DNA of 38,517 bases from Aliarcobacter sp. (GCA_028681275.1 JAQUIV010000006.1:1-38517), one strand, 5' to 3'. Positions 20,057 to 31,339 are shown, counted from the first letter of the stretch. Made by a program: numbers and translations. Notes: generated from the letters alone by a model not told the origin.

Positions 20057-21052
20057 TTAAAATTTAACTACAAATGCACTTGTAACATTTAGTTTTTGTT
20101 TAACATCTTCAACATTTTCACTAGCTGCTGCTTTTGAAGAATATGGCCCAATTAGAACTTTGTTATAAGCTACACCATTTACTGTATCTTGATATATTTT
20201 ATATTTTAATTTTGCATTTCTAATTGTACTTACATAACCATCAGTCGGTTTTTTAGTAAATGCACCAATTTGAATAAAATAACCACTTGAAACATTACTT
20301 GAAGAAGATGTTTCTTCAGTAGAAGATGAAGGTGTTTCTACTAAATCTTTAATAGAAGATTTTTTAGTTTCTACTTTTTTAACTACATTTTCTTCTTTAG
20401 GAAGAGCTTCCTCTTTTTGTTTTACTACAGGTTTTTCTTTATTTACTGATTTACTTTTTTCAACTTTTTTTATAGTTTGATCGATTGCTTCATCAGAAAT
20501 TCCTGATTTATTTGGATTATAATTTTCAGCCTCTTTTTGTAAATTTTCAAAAGCTTGTGAATTACTATTATCTTCAACATTTTTATTTTGTGTTGTTGAT
20601 GTATTTCCTTGAACTTCAGGAACCATTGGTTCATTAGCATCTTTTTTTACTCTTTCGTTAATGATTTTTTGGAAGTTTTCTTCAATATTATCACTCTCTG
20701 ATAGTTTTTTCATTTCAGTCGAATTTGCACTATTAGATGTAAATTGATCTTCCTTTGGAGTATCACTTGTTAAAAGGCGAATAATAATTATAGTTAATAA
20801 AAATAAAACAACGAGGACAATACCTAAAATTAGGTATTTTTTCTTATTATCCTCATTTGTATTAGATGTCCCTAGCATAATATTATCAAGCTCATGTTCA
20901 TTTTGATCAACATTAGTGTTTCTCTCAAAAATAACAGAGTCATTGTTAATTGACATTTCTACTTCTTCAAGTTCATTTAACTTTCGTTCAAGTTCTTCTC
21001 TTTCTTGTTGAATTTGAACTTTTTTAATAAACTCATCACCTTTTATTTGCAT
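20057..21052 (-). CDS. SPOR-domain membrane protein
   Basis: Single TM 'YLILGIVLVVLFLLTIIIIRLL', low-complexity linker, C-terminal SPOR repeat 'SGYFIQIGAFTKKP...KVLIGPYSSKAAA'. Confidence 0.88.
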   Translation of the reverse strand: MQIKGDEFIKKVQIQQEREELERKLNELEEVEMSINNDSVIFERNTNVDQNEHELDNIMLGTSNTNEDNKKKYLILGIVLVVLFLLTIIIIRLLTSDTPKEDQFTSNSANSTEMKKLSESDNIEENFQKIINERVKKDANEPMVPEVQGNTSTTQNKNVEDNSNSQAFENLQKEAENYNPNKSGISDEAIDQTIKKVEKSKSVNKEKPVVKQKEEALPKEENVVKKVETKKSSIKDLVETPSSSTEETSSSSNVSSGYFIQIGAFTKKPTDGYVSTIRNAKLKYKIYQDTVNGVAYNKVLIGPYSSKAAASENVEDVKQKLNVTSAFVVKF

Positions 21053-21078
21053 AACTTATCCTTATTTAAATAGAAATC

Positions 21079-22341
21079 CTAGTAAGTTGATTTATTATAT
21101 ACAACAAAATTTCCTGCTAGCTCTTCTAATTCTTTATTGATTTTTGCATGAAGTTCAGTATCTTCAATGTTATCTAAAACATCACAAATTTTATTTGCAA
21201 TTAATTCAAATTCTTTTTCTTTCATTCCTCTAGCAGTTAGAGCTGGACTTCCAATTCTAATACCTGAAGTTACAAATGGAGATCTTGTTTCACCTGGAAC
21301 TGTATTTTTATTTACTGTAATTCCTGCATTTCCTAAAGCTGCATCTGCATCTTTTCCTGAGAAAGGTTTATTTAAAAAAGATACTAAGATTAGGTGATTA
21401 TCTGTTCCACCTGATACTAAATCGTATCCTCTTTTCATTAGAACTTCTCCTAATACTTTTGCATTAGCTTTTACTTGTTTTGCATATTCTTTCCACTCAG
21501 GAGCTAAGATTTCTTTGAATGCAACTGCTTTTGCAGCTATTACATGAACAAGTGGTCCACCTTGAAGACCTGGGAAAATTGCTGAATTAATTTTTTTAGC
21601 AATCTCCTCATCATTTGTCATAATCATCCCACCTCTTGGACCTCTTAAAGTCTTATGAGTAGTAGTCGTTACAACGTCAGCATAAGGGAATGGACTCATA
21701 TGTTCACCAGCAGCAACAAGTCCTGCAATGTGAGCGATGTCAGCAAATAAAATTGCTCCAACAGCATCAGCTATTTCTCTAAATTTTTTGAAATCAATTT
21801 CTCTTGCGTATGCAGATGCTCCACAAACTATGATTTTTGGTTGAGTAATTTTTGCAATATCCATAACTCTTTCATAGTTAATTCTTCCATCTAATTCTAC
21901 ACCATAATAAAACGCTTGGTAATTTTTACCAGAGAATGATGGTTTTGAACCATGAGTTAAGTGTCCACCATGAGATAAATCCATACCTAAAATTCTATCA
22001 CCAGCTTGTAATAATGCAGCATAAACAGCACCATTTGCTTGAGAACCTGAATGTGGTTGTACATTTGCATAAGAGCAACCAAAGATTTTACAAGCTCTAT
22101 CAATTGCTAATTGCTCAACTTGGTCAGCAAATTCACAACCACCATAATATCTTTTATAAGGATAACCCTCAGCATATTTGTTTGTAAAAACTGAACCCAT
22201 TGCTTCCATTACTGCTGGACTTGTAAAGTTTTCACTTGCAATCATCTCTAAATGATTAGTTTGTCTTTTTAACTCTTTTTCTACTATTGAAAATACTTCG
22301 TTATCTGCTTGTTCTAAATTTGCATTTGATAAAAAACTCAT
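21079..22341 (-). CDS. glyA: Serine hydroxymethyltransferase
   Basis: '[22 protein letters not shown]', '[16 protein letters not shown]', '[16 protein letters not shown]'. Confidence 0.98.
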   Translation of the reverse strand: MSFLSNANLEQADNEVFSIVEKELKRQTNHLEMIASENFTSPAVMEAMGSVFTNKYAEGYPYKRYYGGCEFADQVEQLAIDRACKIFGCSYANVQPHSGSQANGAVYAALLQAGDRILGMDLSHGGHLTHGSKPSFSGKNYQAFYYGVELDGRINYERVMDIAKITQPKIIVCGASAYAREIDFKKFREIADAVGAILFADIAHIAGLVAAGEHMSPFPYADVVTTTTHKTLRGPRGGMIMTNDEEIAKKINSAIFPGLQGGPLVHVIAAKAVAFKEILAPEWKEYAKQVKANAKVLGEVLMKRGYDLVSGGTDNHLILVSFLNKPFSGKDADAALGNAGITVNKNTVPGETRSPFVTSGIRIGSPALTARGMKEKEFELIANKICDVLDNIEDTELHAKINKELEELAGNFVVYNKSTY

Positions 22342-22376
22342 TGTTTTGTTCTCCTTAAAATTATTAAATTAATATA

Positions 22377-23891
22377 TTATTCTTCATCATCGTGAAGATT
22401 GATTTCGTGTTTTATTGGTTTCATTGCTGGGAATAGTAATACATCTCTAATTGAGTGTTCATTTGTAAGCATCATTACTAATCTATCAATTCCAATACCT
22501 TGACCTGCTGTTGGAGCCATTCCATAAGATAAAGCATTTACAAAGTCTTCATCCATTTCATGTGCTTCATCATCACCGCTATCTTTTGCTGCCATTTGAC
22601 CTTCAAATCTCTCTAATTGATCAAGAGGGTCATTTAACTCACTAAATGCATTTGCAATCTCTTTTCCTGCAATAAATAACTCAAATCTATCTGTTAAATG
22701 AGGTTTTTCATCATTTCTTCTTGCAAGAGGTGAGATTTCAACTGGATATTCAGTAATAAACGTTGGATTGATAAGTTTTGCTTCAACATACTCATCAAAT
22801 AATTCACCTTGAAGTTGTCCAATATTCATTTTCTCATTTACATCTAATTTTTTCTCTTTCATAAATGCAATGATTTTATCTTTATCTTCAACTATATCTT
22901 TTGGAACACCACCAATTTCATATAAAGATTGAATTAATGGAATTTCAGTAAATTTATTAAAATCAATTGTTAAATTACCATAAGGTAAAAGAGTTGGTAA
23001 TTCTAAATGTTCAAATAAATATTCAAAATACTCTTTTGTTAAAACAATCAAATCTTTATAAGTTTTGTATGCCCAATAAAACTCAATAGATGTGAACTCA
23101 GGATTATGTGTTGCATCCATTCCTTCATTTCTAAAGTTTCTATTGATTTCAAATACAGCTTCAAATCCACCAACAATTAATCTTTTTAAATATAATTCAG
23201 GTGCGATTCTTAAAAATCTATCAATTCCTAAAGCATTATGGTGAGTAATAAACGGTTTAGCATTAGCTCCACCTGCAATTGGATGCATCATTGGAGTTTC
23301 TACTTCTAGGAAACCTTTGTTTTCAAAGAATCTTCTAGTTAATGAAATTACTTTACTTCTAATGTGGAAAGTTTTTCTCACTTCAGAATTCATAATTAAA
23401 TCTAAATATCTTTGTCTATATCTTAACTCTTTATCTTGAATACCATGATATTTTTCAGGAAGTGGAGAAATTGCTTTTGTAAGTATTTTTAAATCATCCG
23501 CATGAAGTGAAAGTTCACCATGTCCAGTTACAAATGGATAACCACTTACTTCTACAATATCACCAACTTCAATATTTTTTTTGAAAATGTCATTATAAAA
23601 ATTTTCAGGTAAATTGTCTCTTGCCACATAAACTTGTAACATACCACTTTCATCTTCAATTTTTATGAAAGATGCTTTTCCCATTAATCTGAAAAGTTTA
23701 ATTCTTCCAGCAACAATATAATTTCTTTTTTCATCTCTTTTTTCTTCTAAATTAAAAATATCACTATTTACATTTAAATATTTTGCAATAGTAGTATTTC
23801 TTGCACTTTCATTTGAGTAAGGGTTTATTCCTACTTCTCTTAATTTGTCAGCTTTTTCAATTCTTTGTTGTATATATTTATTTTCAAACAA
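22377..23891 (-). CDS. lysS: Lysyl-tRNA synthetase, class II
   Basis: OB-fold domain, '[12 protein letters not shown]', '[21 protein letters not shown]', '[27 protein letters not shown]'. Confidence 0.98.
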   Translation of the reverse strand: MFENKYIQQRIEKADKLREVGINPYSNESARNTTIAKYLNVNSDIFNLEEKRDEKRNYIVAGRIKLFRLMGKASFIKIEDESGMLQVYVARDNLPENFYNDIFKKNIEVGDIVEVSGYPFVTGHGELSLHADDLKILTKAISPLPEKYHGIQDKELRYRQRYLDLIMNSEVRKTFHIRSKVISLTRRFFENKGFLEVETPMMHPIAGGANAKPFITHHNALGIDRFLRIAPELYLKRLIVGGFEAVFEINRNFRNEGMDATHNPEFTSIEFYWAYKTYKDLIVLTKEYFEYLFEHLELPTLLPYGNLTIDFNKFTEIPLIQSLYEIGGVPKDIVEDKDKIIAFMKEKKLDVNEKMNIGQLQGELFDEYVEAKLINPTFITEYPVEISPLARRNDEKPHLTDRFELFIAGKEIANAFSELNDPLDQLERFEGQMAAKDSGDDEAHEMDEDFVNALSYGMAPTAGQGIGIDRLVMMLTNEHSIRDVLLFPAMKPIKHEINLHDDEE

Positions 23892-23906
23892 TATTAAATC
23901 CCTTTA

Positions 23907-24635
23907 TTAATTTTCTGGTTTATTAGCGATACTTTTTAATTTTTCTTTAGTTGTATCTACTTGTTCTTGAGTTGTAGTTTTAGTTTCTTCAATCTTTTTC
24001 TCAATATTATTAACTATCTCTTCTTTAACAGTTTCTTTTACACTTTCTGTTGTTGATTCAATACCTTGTTTAATATTGTTTTTTGTGTCATCAATAATTT
24101 CAGAAGCTTTTGTTGTATCTACAACTTTATCAACACTATTAGTAATTGAAGTAGTATCAAGTTTGATTATGTATGAACCAACACTTATTAAATGAGGCAT
24201 TACAAATGAAGTTGCAAATTTTTCATCCATCACTTTTTTGAAAGATTGTACTTGATAAAGAGAATAAGCAATTACTGAAAATATTAAAAATATTTTTGAA
24301 GCTCCAAATACAAATCCAAAAATTCTATCTACTGCACCTAAACCACTTGCTGAAAAAATTTTACTAATAATCACACCAAGAGTGTAAACAATTAACCAAA
24401 ACCCAACTAATGCAACAACAAAACCAATTAGTTTTATAGTCGCTTCACTTTGAATTGCTAAAATTGGAGCAATTGCATCTCCTGCATCTTTTGAAATTCT
24501 TGAAGCTACAAAAATTGCTCCAATAATTCCAATAATTCCAAATATTTCTTTTATTAATCCTCTAAAAAGACCTTTTAGTCCCAATATTAGAGTAATTGAT
24601 ATAATTATTAAATCAAAAATAGAAAAATCTTGCAT
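23907..24635 (-). CDS. CvpA family membrane protein
   Basis: Four TM segments with 'FDLIIISITLILGLKGLFRGLIKEIFGIIGIIGAIFVAS' typical of CvpA; charged coiled C-tail. Confidence 0.85.
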   Translation of the reverse strand: MQDFSIFDLIIISITLILGLKGLFRGLIKEIFGIIGIIGAIFVASRISKDAGDAIAPILAIQSEATIKLIGFVVALVGFWLIVYTLGVIISKIFSASGLGAVDRIFGFVFGASKIFLIFSVIAYSLYQVQSFKKVMDEKFATSFVMPHLISVGSYIIKLDTTSITNSVDKVVDTTKASEIIDDTKNNIKQGIESTTESVKETVKEEIVNNIEKKIEETKTTTQEQVDTTKEKLKSIANKPEN

Positions 24636-24690
24636 AATGCCCCTTTTCTTATAATTCGTGCATTGTATCCAATCTTTGCAAAATAGAAGT

Positions 24691-26766
24691 TTAATTAAAA
24701 TCTATAATAAAGTTAGTACCAATATAATTTTTGTTTTTATAGGTATAAGTTACATTTTGAATATCAATTTTGTAACCTAAATTTTTAACAAAAAATTCAT
24801 TTACCATATATAACCCTAGTCCTACACCAAAAGATTGATGTTTAGTTGTAAAATATGGTTCGAATATTTTTGAAATTATGTTTTCATCAATTCCATTTCC
24901 AGAATCTCTTATTTGTAAAATATTGTTTTTAAACTCAATAAATATAAATCTATCATCTTGATTTTGATTAGTTATCAAGGCATGTATTGAATTATCTAAA
25001 ATATTTAATATAGCTTGTGAAAAATCATTTTTGTTAGCATTCAAAATAAAATCATTATCATAGGTAAAAGAACATTGTATATACTCTTTTTCAAAAGTAG
25101 AATCCATAATTTTTTTTGTATTTTCTAATGTTTCTATTAGTGAAAATCTAGTTATTTTTTCATCATTATTAAAGAAAATTGTGAAATCTTCTATCGTATC
25201 TGATAGTTTAGTTGTATTATTTATTATGGCATCACATGATTCATTAAAGTTTTTATCATCAAGGATATCTAGCTCTTTTTGAAGTTTCATTCCACTTGTT
25301 ATTGTACTAATTACACTTAAAGGTTGTCTCCAATGATGGGCTATATTTTTTAATATATCTGTAATTGCTGCAATTTTTGATTGTTGAAAAAGTATTCTAT
25401 CTTTTTCTTTATTCTCTTCAATTCTAAATATTTCTTGGGTTATATCTGTAAAGGTTGCAATGATAAAATTTTCATCTTTAATTTTTGAGCATTTTACAGA
25501 AAAATGATTTATCTCATTTTCCATATTTTTTATAGCTACTCTAAAATTTTTATCTTGATTGTTAAGAACATATTCTGCCCAATTTCTTCCATTATAATAT
25601 TTGTCAATAATATAATTTTCATCATCCATATTTAAAAAAGTTTTACATATACAAATATATTTATTTTTGAATTGTTCAAGAGTTGATACATCTTTAAAAA
25701 ATTCATAAAGTCTTTGGTTTGCATCAATTATATTTGTTCCATTTGTAATTACAATTATATTTTGTTGAGAATCCAAAATGGATTGTTTTTTATTCTCTTG
25801 AATTTTTAATTGTCTTAAATAACTTGTATATAAATAGATTAAAAAAGAGAAAAATATTATGATTAAGGCAATTACTGAAATCATAATGATTTGAACTTTA
25901 AAAGATTTAACCATTTGTACATCAATATCTTTTAGTTTTACAAAATTTAAAATATAACCTAATTTTTCATTTCTTTCATTATAAAGATTGTAAGTTGATA
26001 TTAAATGGTCATTTTCAATAATATAACCATCTATTTCCAAATATTTTTCAATGCGATTTTCTTGTAAATAGTCTATTAAATCCTTATTTGCATTTATATT
26101 TGCTATGTAATAATCATTAATAAATGTATTTGTATGAGGAAATTTTATTCTTTCTTTATATTTTTTGTCTGTTACTACTATTGAATCAATATTATTTTCT
26201 TTTAAGTCATTAGCAATAGAATTAAAGTGTGAAATAACTTCAATAGCACCTAAAAAATTGTTATCTGTATCAAAAATTGGAGCTCTTGCTTTTATTGTCA
26301 TTGAAAATAATCCAACACCAATAGAAGTTGAAATATCTCTATTTTCAATAAATTTTTTCAAATCTTTTCTAAAAAGTAAATTATCTCCTTTTTTATCTGT
26401 CCATGAACGATATACGCTATTTCCTTCTTTATCAACTATTTGAATCCAAATATTTTTAAATTTAGTATTCTGTTTTATTTGTTCTGTAAGTTTTGTATAT
26501 TCAAATTTGTCATATTCTTGAGAGTTCATATATTCAAATAATTTGTTCTCTTTTGATAAAGATAAAGCTATTGATAAAGTAGTATTTTTTTTATTTTCTA
26601 AAAAGTTTTCAGTTAGTTTTATGATGTTTGTATTTGTAGAATTATAGATAGAATTTAATAAATTCTGTTGTTTATTTGAAATGTAATAATAAGTTCCTAC
26701 TATTATAAAAATAGCTAAGATTAAAAATGAAAAAATAGTGATACGAGTATTTTTTTTTGAATACAT
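24691..26766 (-). CDS. Membrane sensor histidine kinase (periplasmic sensor + PAS + HisKA/HATPase)
   Basis: Two TM segments flanking a ~240-aa extracytoplasmic domain; H-box 'KNIAHHWRQPLSVIST'; 'DSGNGIDENIISKIFEPYFTTKHQSFGVGLGLYM'. Confidence 0.9.
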   Translation of the reverse strand: MYSKKNTRITIFSFLILAIFIIVGTYYYISNKQQNLLNSIYNSTNTNIIKLTENFLENKKNTTLSIALSLSKENKLFEYMNSQEYDKFEYTKLTEQIKQNTKFKNIWIQIVDKEGNSVYRSWTDKKGDNLLFRKDLKKFIENRDISTSIGVGLFSMTIKARAPIFDTDNNFLGAIEVISHFNSIANDLKENNIDSIVVTDKKYKERIKFPHTNTFINDYYIANINANKDLIDYLQENRIEKYLEIDGYIIENDHLISTYNLYNERNEKLGYILNFVKLKDIDVQMVKSFKVQIIMISVIALIIIFFSFLIYLYTSYLRQLKIQENKKQSILDSQQNIIVITNGTNIIDANQRLYEFFKDVSTLEQFKNKYICICKTFLNMDDENYIIDKYYNGRNWAEYVLNNQDKNFRVAIKNMENEINHFSVKCSKIKDENFIIATFTDITQEIFRIEENKEKDRILFQQSKIAAITDILKNIAHHWRQPLSVISTITSGMKLQKELDILDDKNFNESCDAIINNTTKLSDTIEDFTIFFNNDEKITRFSLIETLENTKKIMDSTFEKEYIQCSFTYDNDFILNANKNDFSQAILNILDNSIHALITNQNQDDRFIFIEFKNNILQIRDSGNGIDENIISKIFEPYFTTKHQSFGVGLGLYMVNEFFVKNLGYKIDIQNVTYTYKNKNYIGTNFIIDFN

Positions 26767-26859
26767 AGATATTAACTTTTAGTAGATTTATAAGAGTTTA
26801 TCATATTAAAATGTAACTTTTCTTTTGATTAATGTTTTCATTTAGAATTAATAAATTTG

Positions 26860-26868
26860 TGATAAAAT
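26860..26868 (+). promoter_or_regulatory. Putative extended -10 of ispG (TGaTAAAAT)
   Basis: TGA-TAAAAT ends 6 nt before ATG 26875, so the expected start of transcription is at or next to the A of ATG. Confidence 0.45.
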
Positions 26869-26874
26869 CACACC

Positions 26875-27936
26875 ATGATAAAAAGATACCCAACTAAACA
26901 AATATTCGTCGGAAACGTACCAATTGGTGGTGATGCACCAATTCCTGTACAATCAATGACATTTACAAAAACATCAGATGTTAAAGCAACAGTAGAACAA
27001 ATTACAAGATTACATTTTGCTGGAGCTGATATAGTAAGAGTTGCTGTTCCAAATATGGAAGCAGCATTGGCATTAAAAGAGATTAAATCTCAAGTTCAAT
27101 TACCACTTGTAGCAGATATTCATTTTCACCATAAATTAGCTTTAATTGCTGCTGAAGTTGTAGATTGTATTAGAATTAATCCAGGAAATATTGGTGATAA
27201 AAAAAGAGTTCAAGAAGTAGTAAAGGCTTGTACTGAAAGAAATATACCAATTAGAATTGGAGTAAATTCTGGTTCACTTGAAAAGCAGTTTGAAGATAGA
27301 TATGGACAAACACCAGAGGGAATGGTTGCAAGTGCTGATTACAATATCAAATATCTTGAAGATTTAGGTTTTACAAATTTAAAAGTTTCTCTAAAAGCTA
27401 GTGATGTTCAAAGAACAGTTGAAGCTTATAGAAAATTAAGACCTATGAATAACTATGCTTTTCATTTAGGTGTTACAGAAGCAGGAACACAGTTTCACTC
27501 AACAATCAAATCTTCTATTGCTTTAGGAGCTTTATTACTTGATGGAATTGGTGATACTTTAAGAGTTTCAATGACTGGTGAACTTGAAGAAGAGATAAAA
27601 GTAGGGCGAGCAATACTTAAAGATGTTGGAATTGCAAAAGACGGATTAAATATTGTTTCATGTCCAACTTGTGGAAGAATTGAAGCTGATTTAGTAAGTG
27701 CTGTTAGTGAAATAGAAAAAAGAACAAAACATATAAAAACTCCACTAGATGTTTCAGTTATGGGATGTGTTGTAAATGCAATTGGTGAAGCAAAATCTGC
27801 TGATGTTGCAATTGCTTTTGGAAAAGGAAGTGGACTTGTAATGAAAAAAGGTGAAATTATTGCAAAACTTTCAGGAGATGCTTTGATAAATAAATTTATT
27901 GAAGAAGTTGAAATCGAAGCAGAAAAAAGAAAATAA
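26875..27936 (+). CDS. ispG: 4-hydroxy-3-methylbut-2-enyl-diphosphate synthase
   Basis: '[15 protein letters not shown]', '[11 protein letters not shown]', '[10 protein letters not shown]', '[12 protein letters not shown]', '[17 protein letters not shown]'. Confidence 0.98.
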   Translation: MIKRYPTKQIFVGNVPIGGDAPIPVQSMTFTKTSDVKATVEQITRLHFAGADIVRVAVPNMEAALALKEIKSQVQLPLVADIHFHHKLALIAAEVVDCIRINPGNIGDKKRVQEVVKACTERNIPIRIGVNSGSLEKQFEDRYGQTPEGMVASADYNIKYLEDLGFTNLKVSLKASDVQRTVEAYRKLRPMNNYAFHLGVTEAGTQFHSTIKSSIALGALLLDGIGDTLRVSMTGELEEEIKVGRAILKDVGIAKDGLNIVSCPTCGRIEADLVSAVSEIEKRTKHIKTPLDVSVMGCVVNAIGEAKSADVAIAFGKGSGLVMKKGEIIAKLSGDALINKFIEEVEIEAEKRK

Positions 27937-29378
27937 TGGATAGCGTATATAGTATAAACATAGAAAGAGCTGTATTAAGTTCTATTTTATTTAATCCGGA
28001 AGAACTTGAAGATGTTTTAGGTGTTTTAAAACCAAAAGATTTCTATTTACCAGCCCATAAAAAAATATTTGAAGTAATGGTAAAACTTCATGGCGATGAT
28101 ATGCCAATTGATGAAGAGTTTATACGAAAAAGAGTTGATTCAAAAGATGTTGATGACTCTATTTTACTTGAAATTTTATCAGCTAATCCAATTACAAATA
28201 CTTTAGCGTATGTAAGAGAAATTAAAGATGGCTCTGTTAAAAGAGAGTTAGCAACACTTGCAACAACTATAAAAAAAGTTGCTATTGAAGAAGAAGTAAG
28301 TGCAAATGAAGCCCTTGATACTATTCAAGGGGAACTTTATAAAATCTCAACAGATTCTGCAACTTCTGAATTAAAAGATATGCATGTTGTTACCCACGAT
28401 ACTCTTTCATATATTGAAAAAATGAAAAAGATGGGGAATAAACATCTAATTGGTGAAACAACGGGATTTGAAGCCCTTGATAGAAGAACAACAGGTTTTA
28501 ATGCAGGGGATTTAATTATTATTGCTGCCCGTCCTGCGATGGGAAAAACTGCACTTGTTTTAAATATGGCTTTAAAAAATGTTGAAGCTGGAAAAGGCGT
28601 GATTTTTTTCTCTCTAGAGATGCCAGCTGAACAGTTGATGTTAAGGATGTTATCTGCAAAAACTTCTATTCCATTACAAAACCTTAGAAAAGGTGATATG
28701 GATGACCAACAATGGACAAATTTAAGTGGTGCTTTTGATGACTTAAATACTAAAAAACTTTTTGTTGATGATGGGGGAAGTGTAAATATTAATCAGCTTA
28801 GAGCAAGGGTGAGAAAACTTGCTCAAAATGAAGCAAATAATATAAAACTTGTAATTATCGATTATCTTCAACTTATGCAAGGGACTGGAAATAAAGATAG
28901 ACACCAAGAGGTTTCGGATATTTCAAGGGGTTTAAAAATGCTTGCTAGGGAGATGAAAATTCCTATTATTGCCCTTTCTCAGCTAAATAGGGGACTTGAA
29001 AATAGACCAGATAAAAGACCAATGTTATCAGATTTAAGAGAATCTGGAGCAATTGAGCAAGATGCCGATATTATCATGTTTGTTTATAGGGATGATGTTT
29101 ATAAAGAGAGAGATGAAGCAAGAAAAGAGAAAGAAGCTAAAGATAAAGGTGAAGATTACAAATCAAAATTTGTAAATAAACCAGAAGAAGAGGCTGAAAT
29201 AATCATTGGAAAACAAAGAAATGGACCAATTGGAACAGTAAAACTTAATTTCCAAAAAGCACTTACTAGATTTGTTGATAAAGAAAATGACCATAATCAC
29301 GCACCTATTGAAATGATATTTGAAACAGTTGCCGATACACAAAAAGAGACGAGTATAGATATTCCTGATATTTTTTAA
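27936..29378 (+). CDS. dnaB: Replicative DNA helicase
   Basis: 'IERAVLSSILFNPEELEDV', Walker A 'IIAARPAMGKTALVLNMA', 'LVIIDYLQLM', 'LSQLNRGLENRPDKRPMLSDLRESGAIEQDADIIMF'. Confidence 0.98.
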   Translation: MDSVYSINIERAVLSSILFNPEELEDVLGVLKPKDFYLPAHKKIFEVMVKLHGDDMPIDEEFIRKRVDSKDVDDSILLEILSANPITNTLAYVREIKDGSVKRELATLATTIKKVAIEEEVSANEALDTIQGELYKISTDSATSELKDMHVVTHDTLSYIEKMKKMGNKHLIGETTGFEALDRRTTGFNAGDLIIIAARPAMGKTALVLNMALKNVEAGKGVIFFSLEMPAEQLMLRMLSAKTSIPLQNLRKGDMDDQQWTNLSGAFDDLNTKKLFVDDGGSVNINQLRARVRKLAQNEANNIKLVIIDYLQLMQGTGNKDRHQEVSDISRGLKMLAREMKIPIIALSQLNRGLENRPDKRPMLSDLRESGAIEQDADIIMFVYRDDVYKERDEARKEKEAKDKGEDYKSKFVNKPEEEAEIIIGKQRNGPIGTVKLNFQKALTRFVDKENDHNHAPIEMIFETVADTQKETSIDIPDIF

Positions 29379-29412
29379 ATAATAAATTATATTATTTTAA
29401 GAAACAAACACA

Positions 29413-29418
29413 TATAAT
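29413..29418 (+). promoter_or_regulatory. Putative -10 box of the pseudopilin gene
   Basis: TATAAT 28 nt before ATG 29446, in the gap after dnaB. Confidence 0.4.
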
Positions 29419-29445
29419 CTTTAAAATTATTTTTTAAGGATTATT

Positions 29446-29841
29446 ATGAAATCTGCATTTTCACTTTTAGAACTTATTTTTGCCATTGTAATTTTAGGGA
29501 TTGTTGCATCTTTTGCAATTCCAAAGTATATTGATACAAAAGATTCAGCTTTAGTTTCAACTATAAAAAGAGATGTAAATACAGCAGTTTCTTCGATACA
29601 AAGTTATTATTTATTAAATCAAAAAATTGATAAAATCAGTGACGCTGTGACAGTAAATAATACAAATTGGACAGCAACAGACACAAAATTAACAGATAAA
29701 AATTCTTGTTTAACTCTTGAAGTAAAAACAACAAATAATGTAAAATCAATAGAATTAACAGTTGATACAACAAAAACAACAACTATTTGTAAAAAAATCC
29801 AAGATGCAGGTTTACTTACAACATCTTATGAGCTTTATTAA
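29446..29841 (+). CDS. Type IV pilin / type II secretion pseudopilin-like protein
   Basis: 'MKSA|FSLLELIFAIVILGIVASFAIPKYID' N-methylation-type leader; C-terminal Cys pair. Confidence 0.85.
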   Translation: MKSAFSLLELIFAIVILGIVASFAIPKYIDTKDSALVSTIKRDVNTAVSSIQSYYLLNQKIDKISDAVTVNNTNWTATDTKLTDKNSCLTLEVKTTNNVKSIELTVDTTKTTTICKKIQDAGLLTTSYELY

Positions 29842-29843
29842 AA

Positions 29844-30647
29844 TTACTCTTTTTTTCTTATTCTCAAAAAAGAGGCAAATTTTGGTTTATTATTTTTTGT
29901 TAAATCATAATATTTAAAAGTTACAATATCTCCAATTTTTGGTGGATTTTCTTTTTGCATATTTGAAAAACCACCACCTAAATTAAAAATTATTCCATTT
30001 TCTAGTTTGAGTTTTAGACTTTTAAACTTTCCCTCTTTTGAGTAATTTAAAGCAATTACTAACCCCTCTTCATCATAAAATTTTTTTACCTTTAAAATAT
30101 TTTCATTTCTTCCTGTAAAGTAGTCTAAATTAGGATTTTTTAGTATGATTCCCTCTGCTTTTTTAGCTATTAACTCTTTTAAATAATTATCTAAATCAGA
30201 TTCATTTTTACAAATTTTTTGAGGAATTATTTTTATAAATTTATTAGGATTTTTTTCTAGCCAAAGTTTTATTTTTTCTAATCTTTTATTAAAGTTACCA
30301 TCTGTATTTGGTACTTCAAATATATTGTAGGTAATTTCATTCCATTTTGTTGTTGGAGTTTCATCTAAAACTATGTTTTGAATGTTCTCAAAATCTTCCC
30401 TTTTACTCCATAATTCACCATCAAGTTCAAAAGCTGGGAAATCTTTTGTAAACCAAAACGGAGCATAAATTTTATTTCCATTTTTACTTATAAACTCTTT
30501 GCCATTCCAATAAGCTCTTATTCCATCTAGTTTTTCACTCATGTACCAATTTGTAATATTGTGTTTTGATTTATCGTAGATTTTTGCTTTTTGAAGTTCA
30601 TAGGAATATAGATTTAGATATAAAAAAATAAGGATTAAAAGTCTCAT
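29844..30647 (-). CDS. ATP-dependent DNA ligase with N-terminal signal peptide (LigE-like)
   Basis: Signal peptide 'MRLLILIFLYLNLYSYEL'; motif I 'SEKLDGIRAYW', motif III-like 'FELDGELW', motif IV 'AEGIILKNP', motif V 'ILKVKKF'. Confidence 0.9.
   Translation of the reverse strand: MRLLILIFLYLNLYSYELQKAKIYDKSKHNITNWYMSEKLDGIRAYWNGKEFISKNGNKIYAPFWFTKDFPAFELDGELWSKREDFENIQNIVLDETPTTKWNEITYNIFEVPNTDGNFNKRLEKIKLWLEKNPNKFIKIIPQKICKNESDLDNYLKELIAKKAEGIILKNPNLDYFTGRNENILKVKKFYDEEGLVIALNYSKEGKFKSLKLKLENGIIFNLGGGFSNMQKENPPKIGDIVTFKYYDLTKNNKPKFASFLRIRKKE
29847..29874. terminator. Hairpin at the convergent pseudopilin/ligase 3' ends
   Basis: CTCTTTTTT(29847-29855)...AAAAAAGAG(29866-29874), 9-bp stem, ~10-nt loop, inside the ligase C-terminal codons. 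Confidence 0.5.
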
Positions 30648-30781
30648 AAAATACCTTTAAATAATAAAATATATTATATTTAATAGATTCTTAAATATTT
30701 GAGAAACATCATAAAATCATAATAAATATTTAGATAGAATAAAAAGCTTTTCACAAAGTAATGATTTTAAAAGGATTTTGA

Positions 30782-31339
30782 TTGAGTGGAAATAAGATGT
30801 TAACTGAAAATGATAAAAAAATATTATTAGATTCAATAAGAAGTATTAATGATTTTCCAAAACCTGGAATAGTTTTTAAAGATATTACAACTTTATTAAA
30901 TAATAAAGAAGCATTTAAACTTTTGATGAATCATTTAGAAGAAAGATATAAATCTTATAATTTAGATTATGTTGCAGGAATTGACTCAAGAGGGTTTATT
31001 TTTGGGGCTGCACTTGCTGATAGATTAGGTGTTGGATTTGTTCCTGTTAGAAAAAAAGGAAAACTTCCAAGTACAACAGTATGTGAAAAATATGAACTTG
31101 AATATGGTTTTGATGAAGTTGAACTTCATTTAGATGCTTTTAATAATCAAAAAAATGTAAATGTTTTATTGATTGATGATATTGTTGTAAGTGGTGGAAC
31201 AGCTAACGCAGCAGCTACATTAATTAAAAAATTAGAAGTAAATTTAGTAGAAGTATGTTTTTTAATGAATATTCAGATTTTAGATGGTGCGAAAAAACTA
31301 AGAGAAGTAACGCCTGTTTATTCAGTGTTAGAAATTTAA
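30782..31339 (+). CDS. apt: Adenine phosphoribosyltransferase (start may be TTG 30782 or ATG 30797)
   Basis: '[18 protein letters not shown]', '[31 protein letters not shown]', '[17 protein letters not shown]'. Confidence 0.96.
   Translation: MSGNKMLTENDKKILLDSIRSINDFPKPGIVFKDITTLLNNKEAFKLLMNHLEERYKSYNLDYVAGIDSRGFIFGAALADRLGVGFVPVRKKGKLPSTTVCEKYELEYGFDEVELHLDAFNNQKNVNVLLIDDIVVSGGTANAAATLIKKLEVNLVEVCFLMNIQILDGAKKLREVTPVYSVLEI

Noticed and set aside
26858-26872. CRP-like palindrome TGTGA-TAAAA-TCACA
   Set aside because: The spacer is 5 nt rather than the 6 nt of a CRP site, and it coincides with the -10; reported only as part of the ispG observation.
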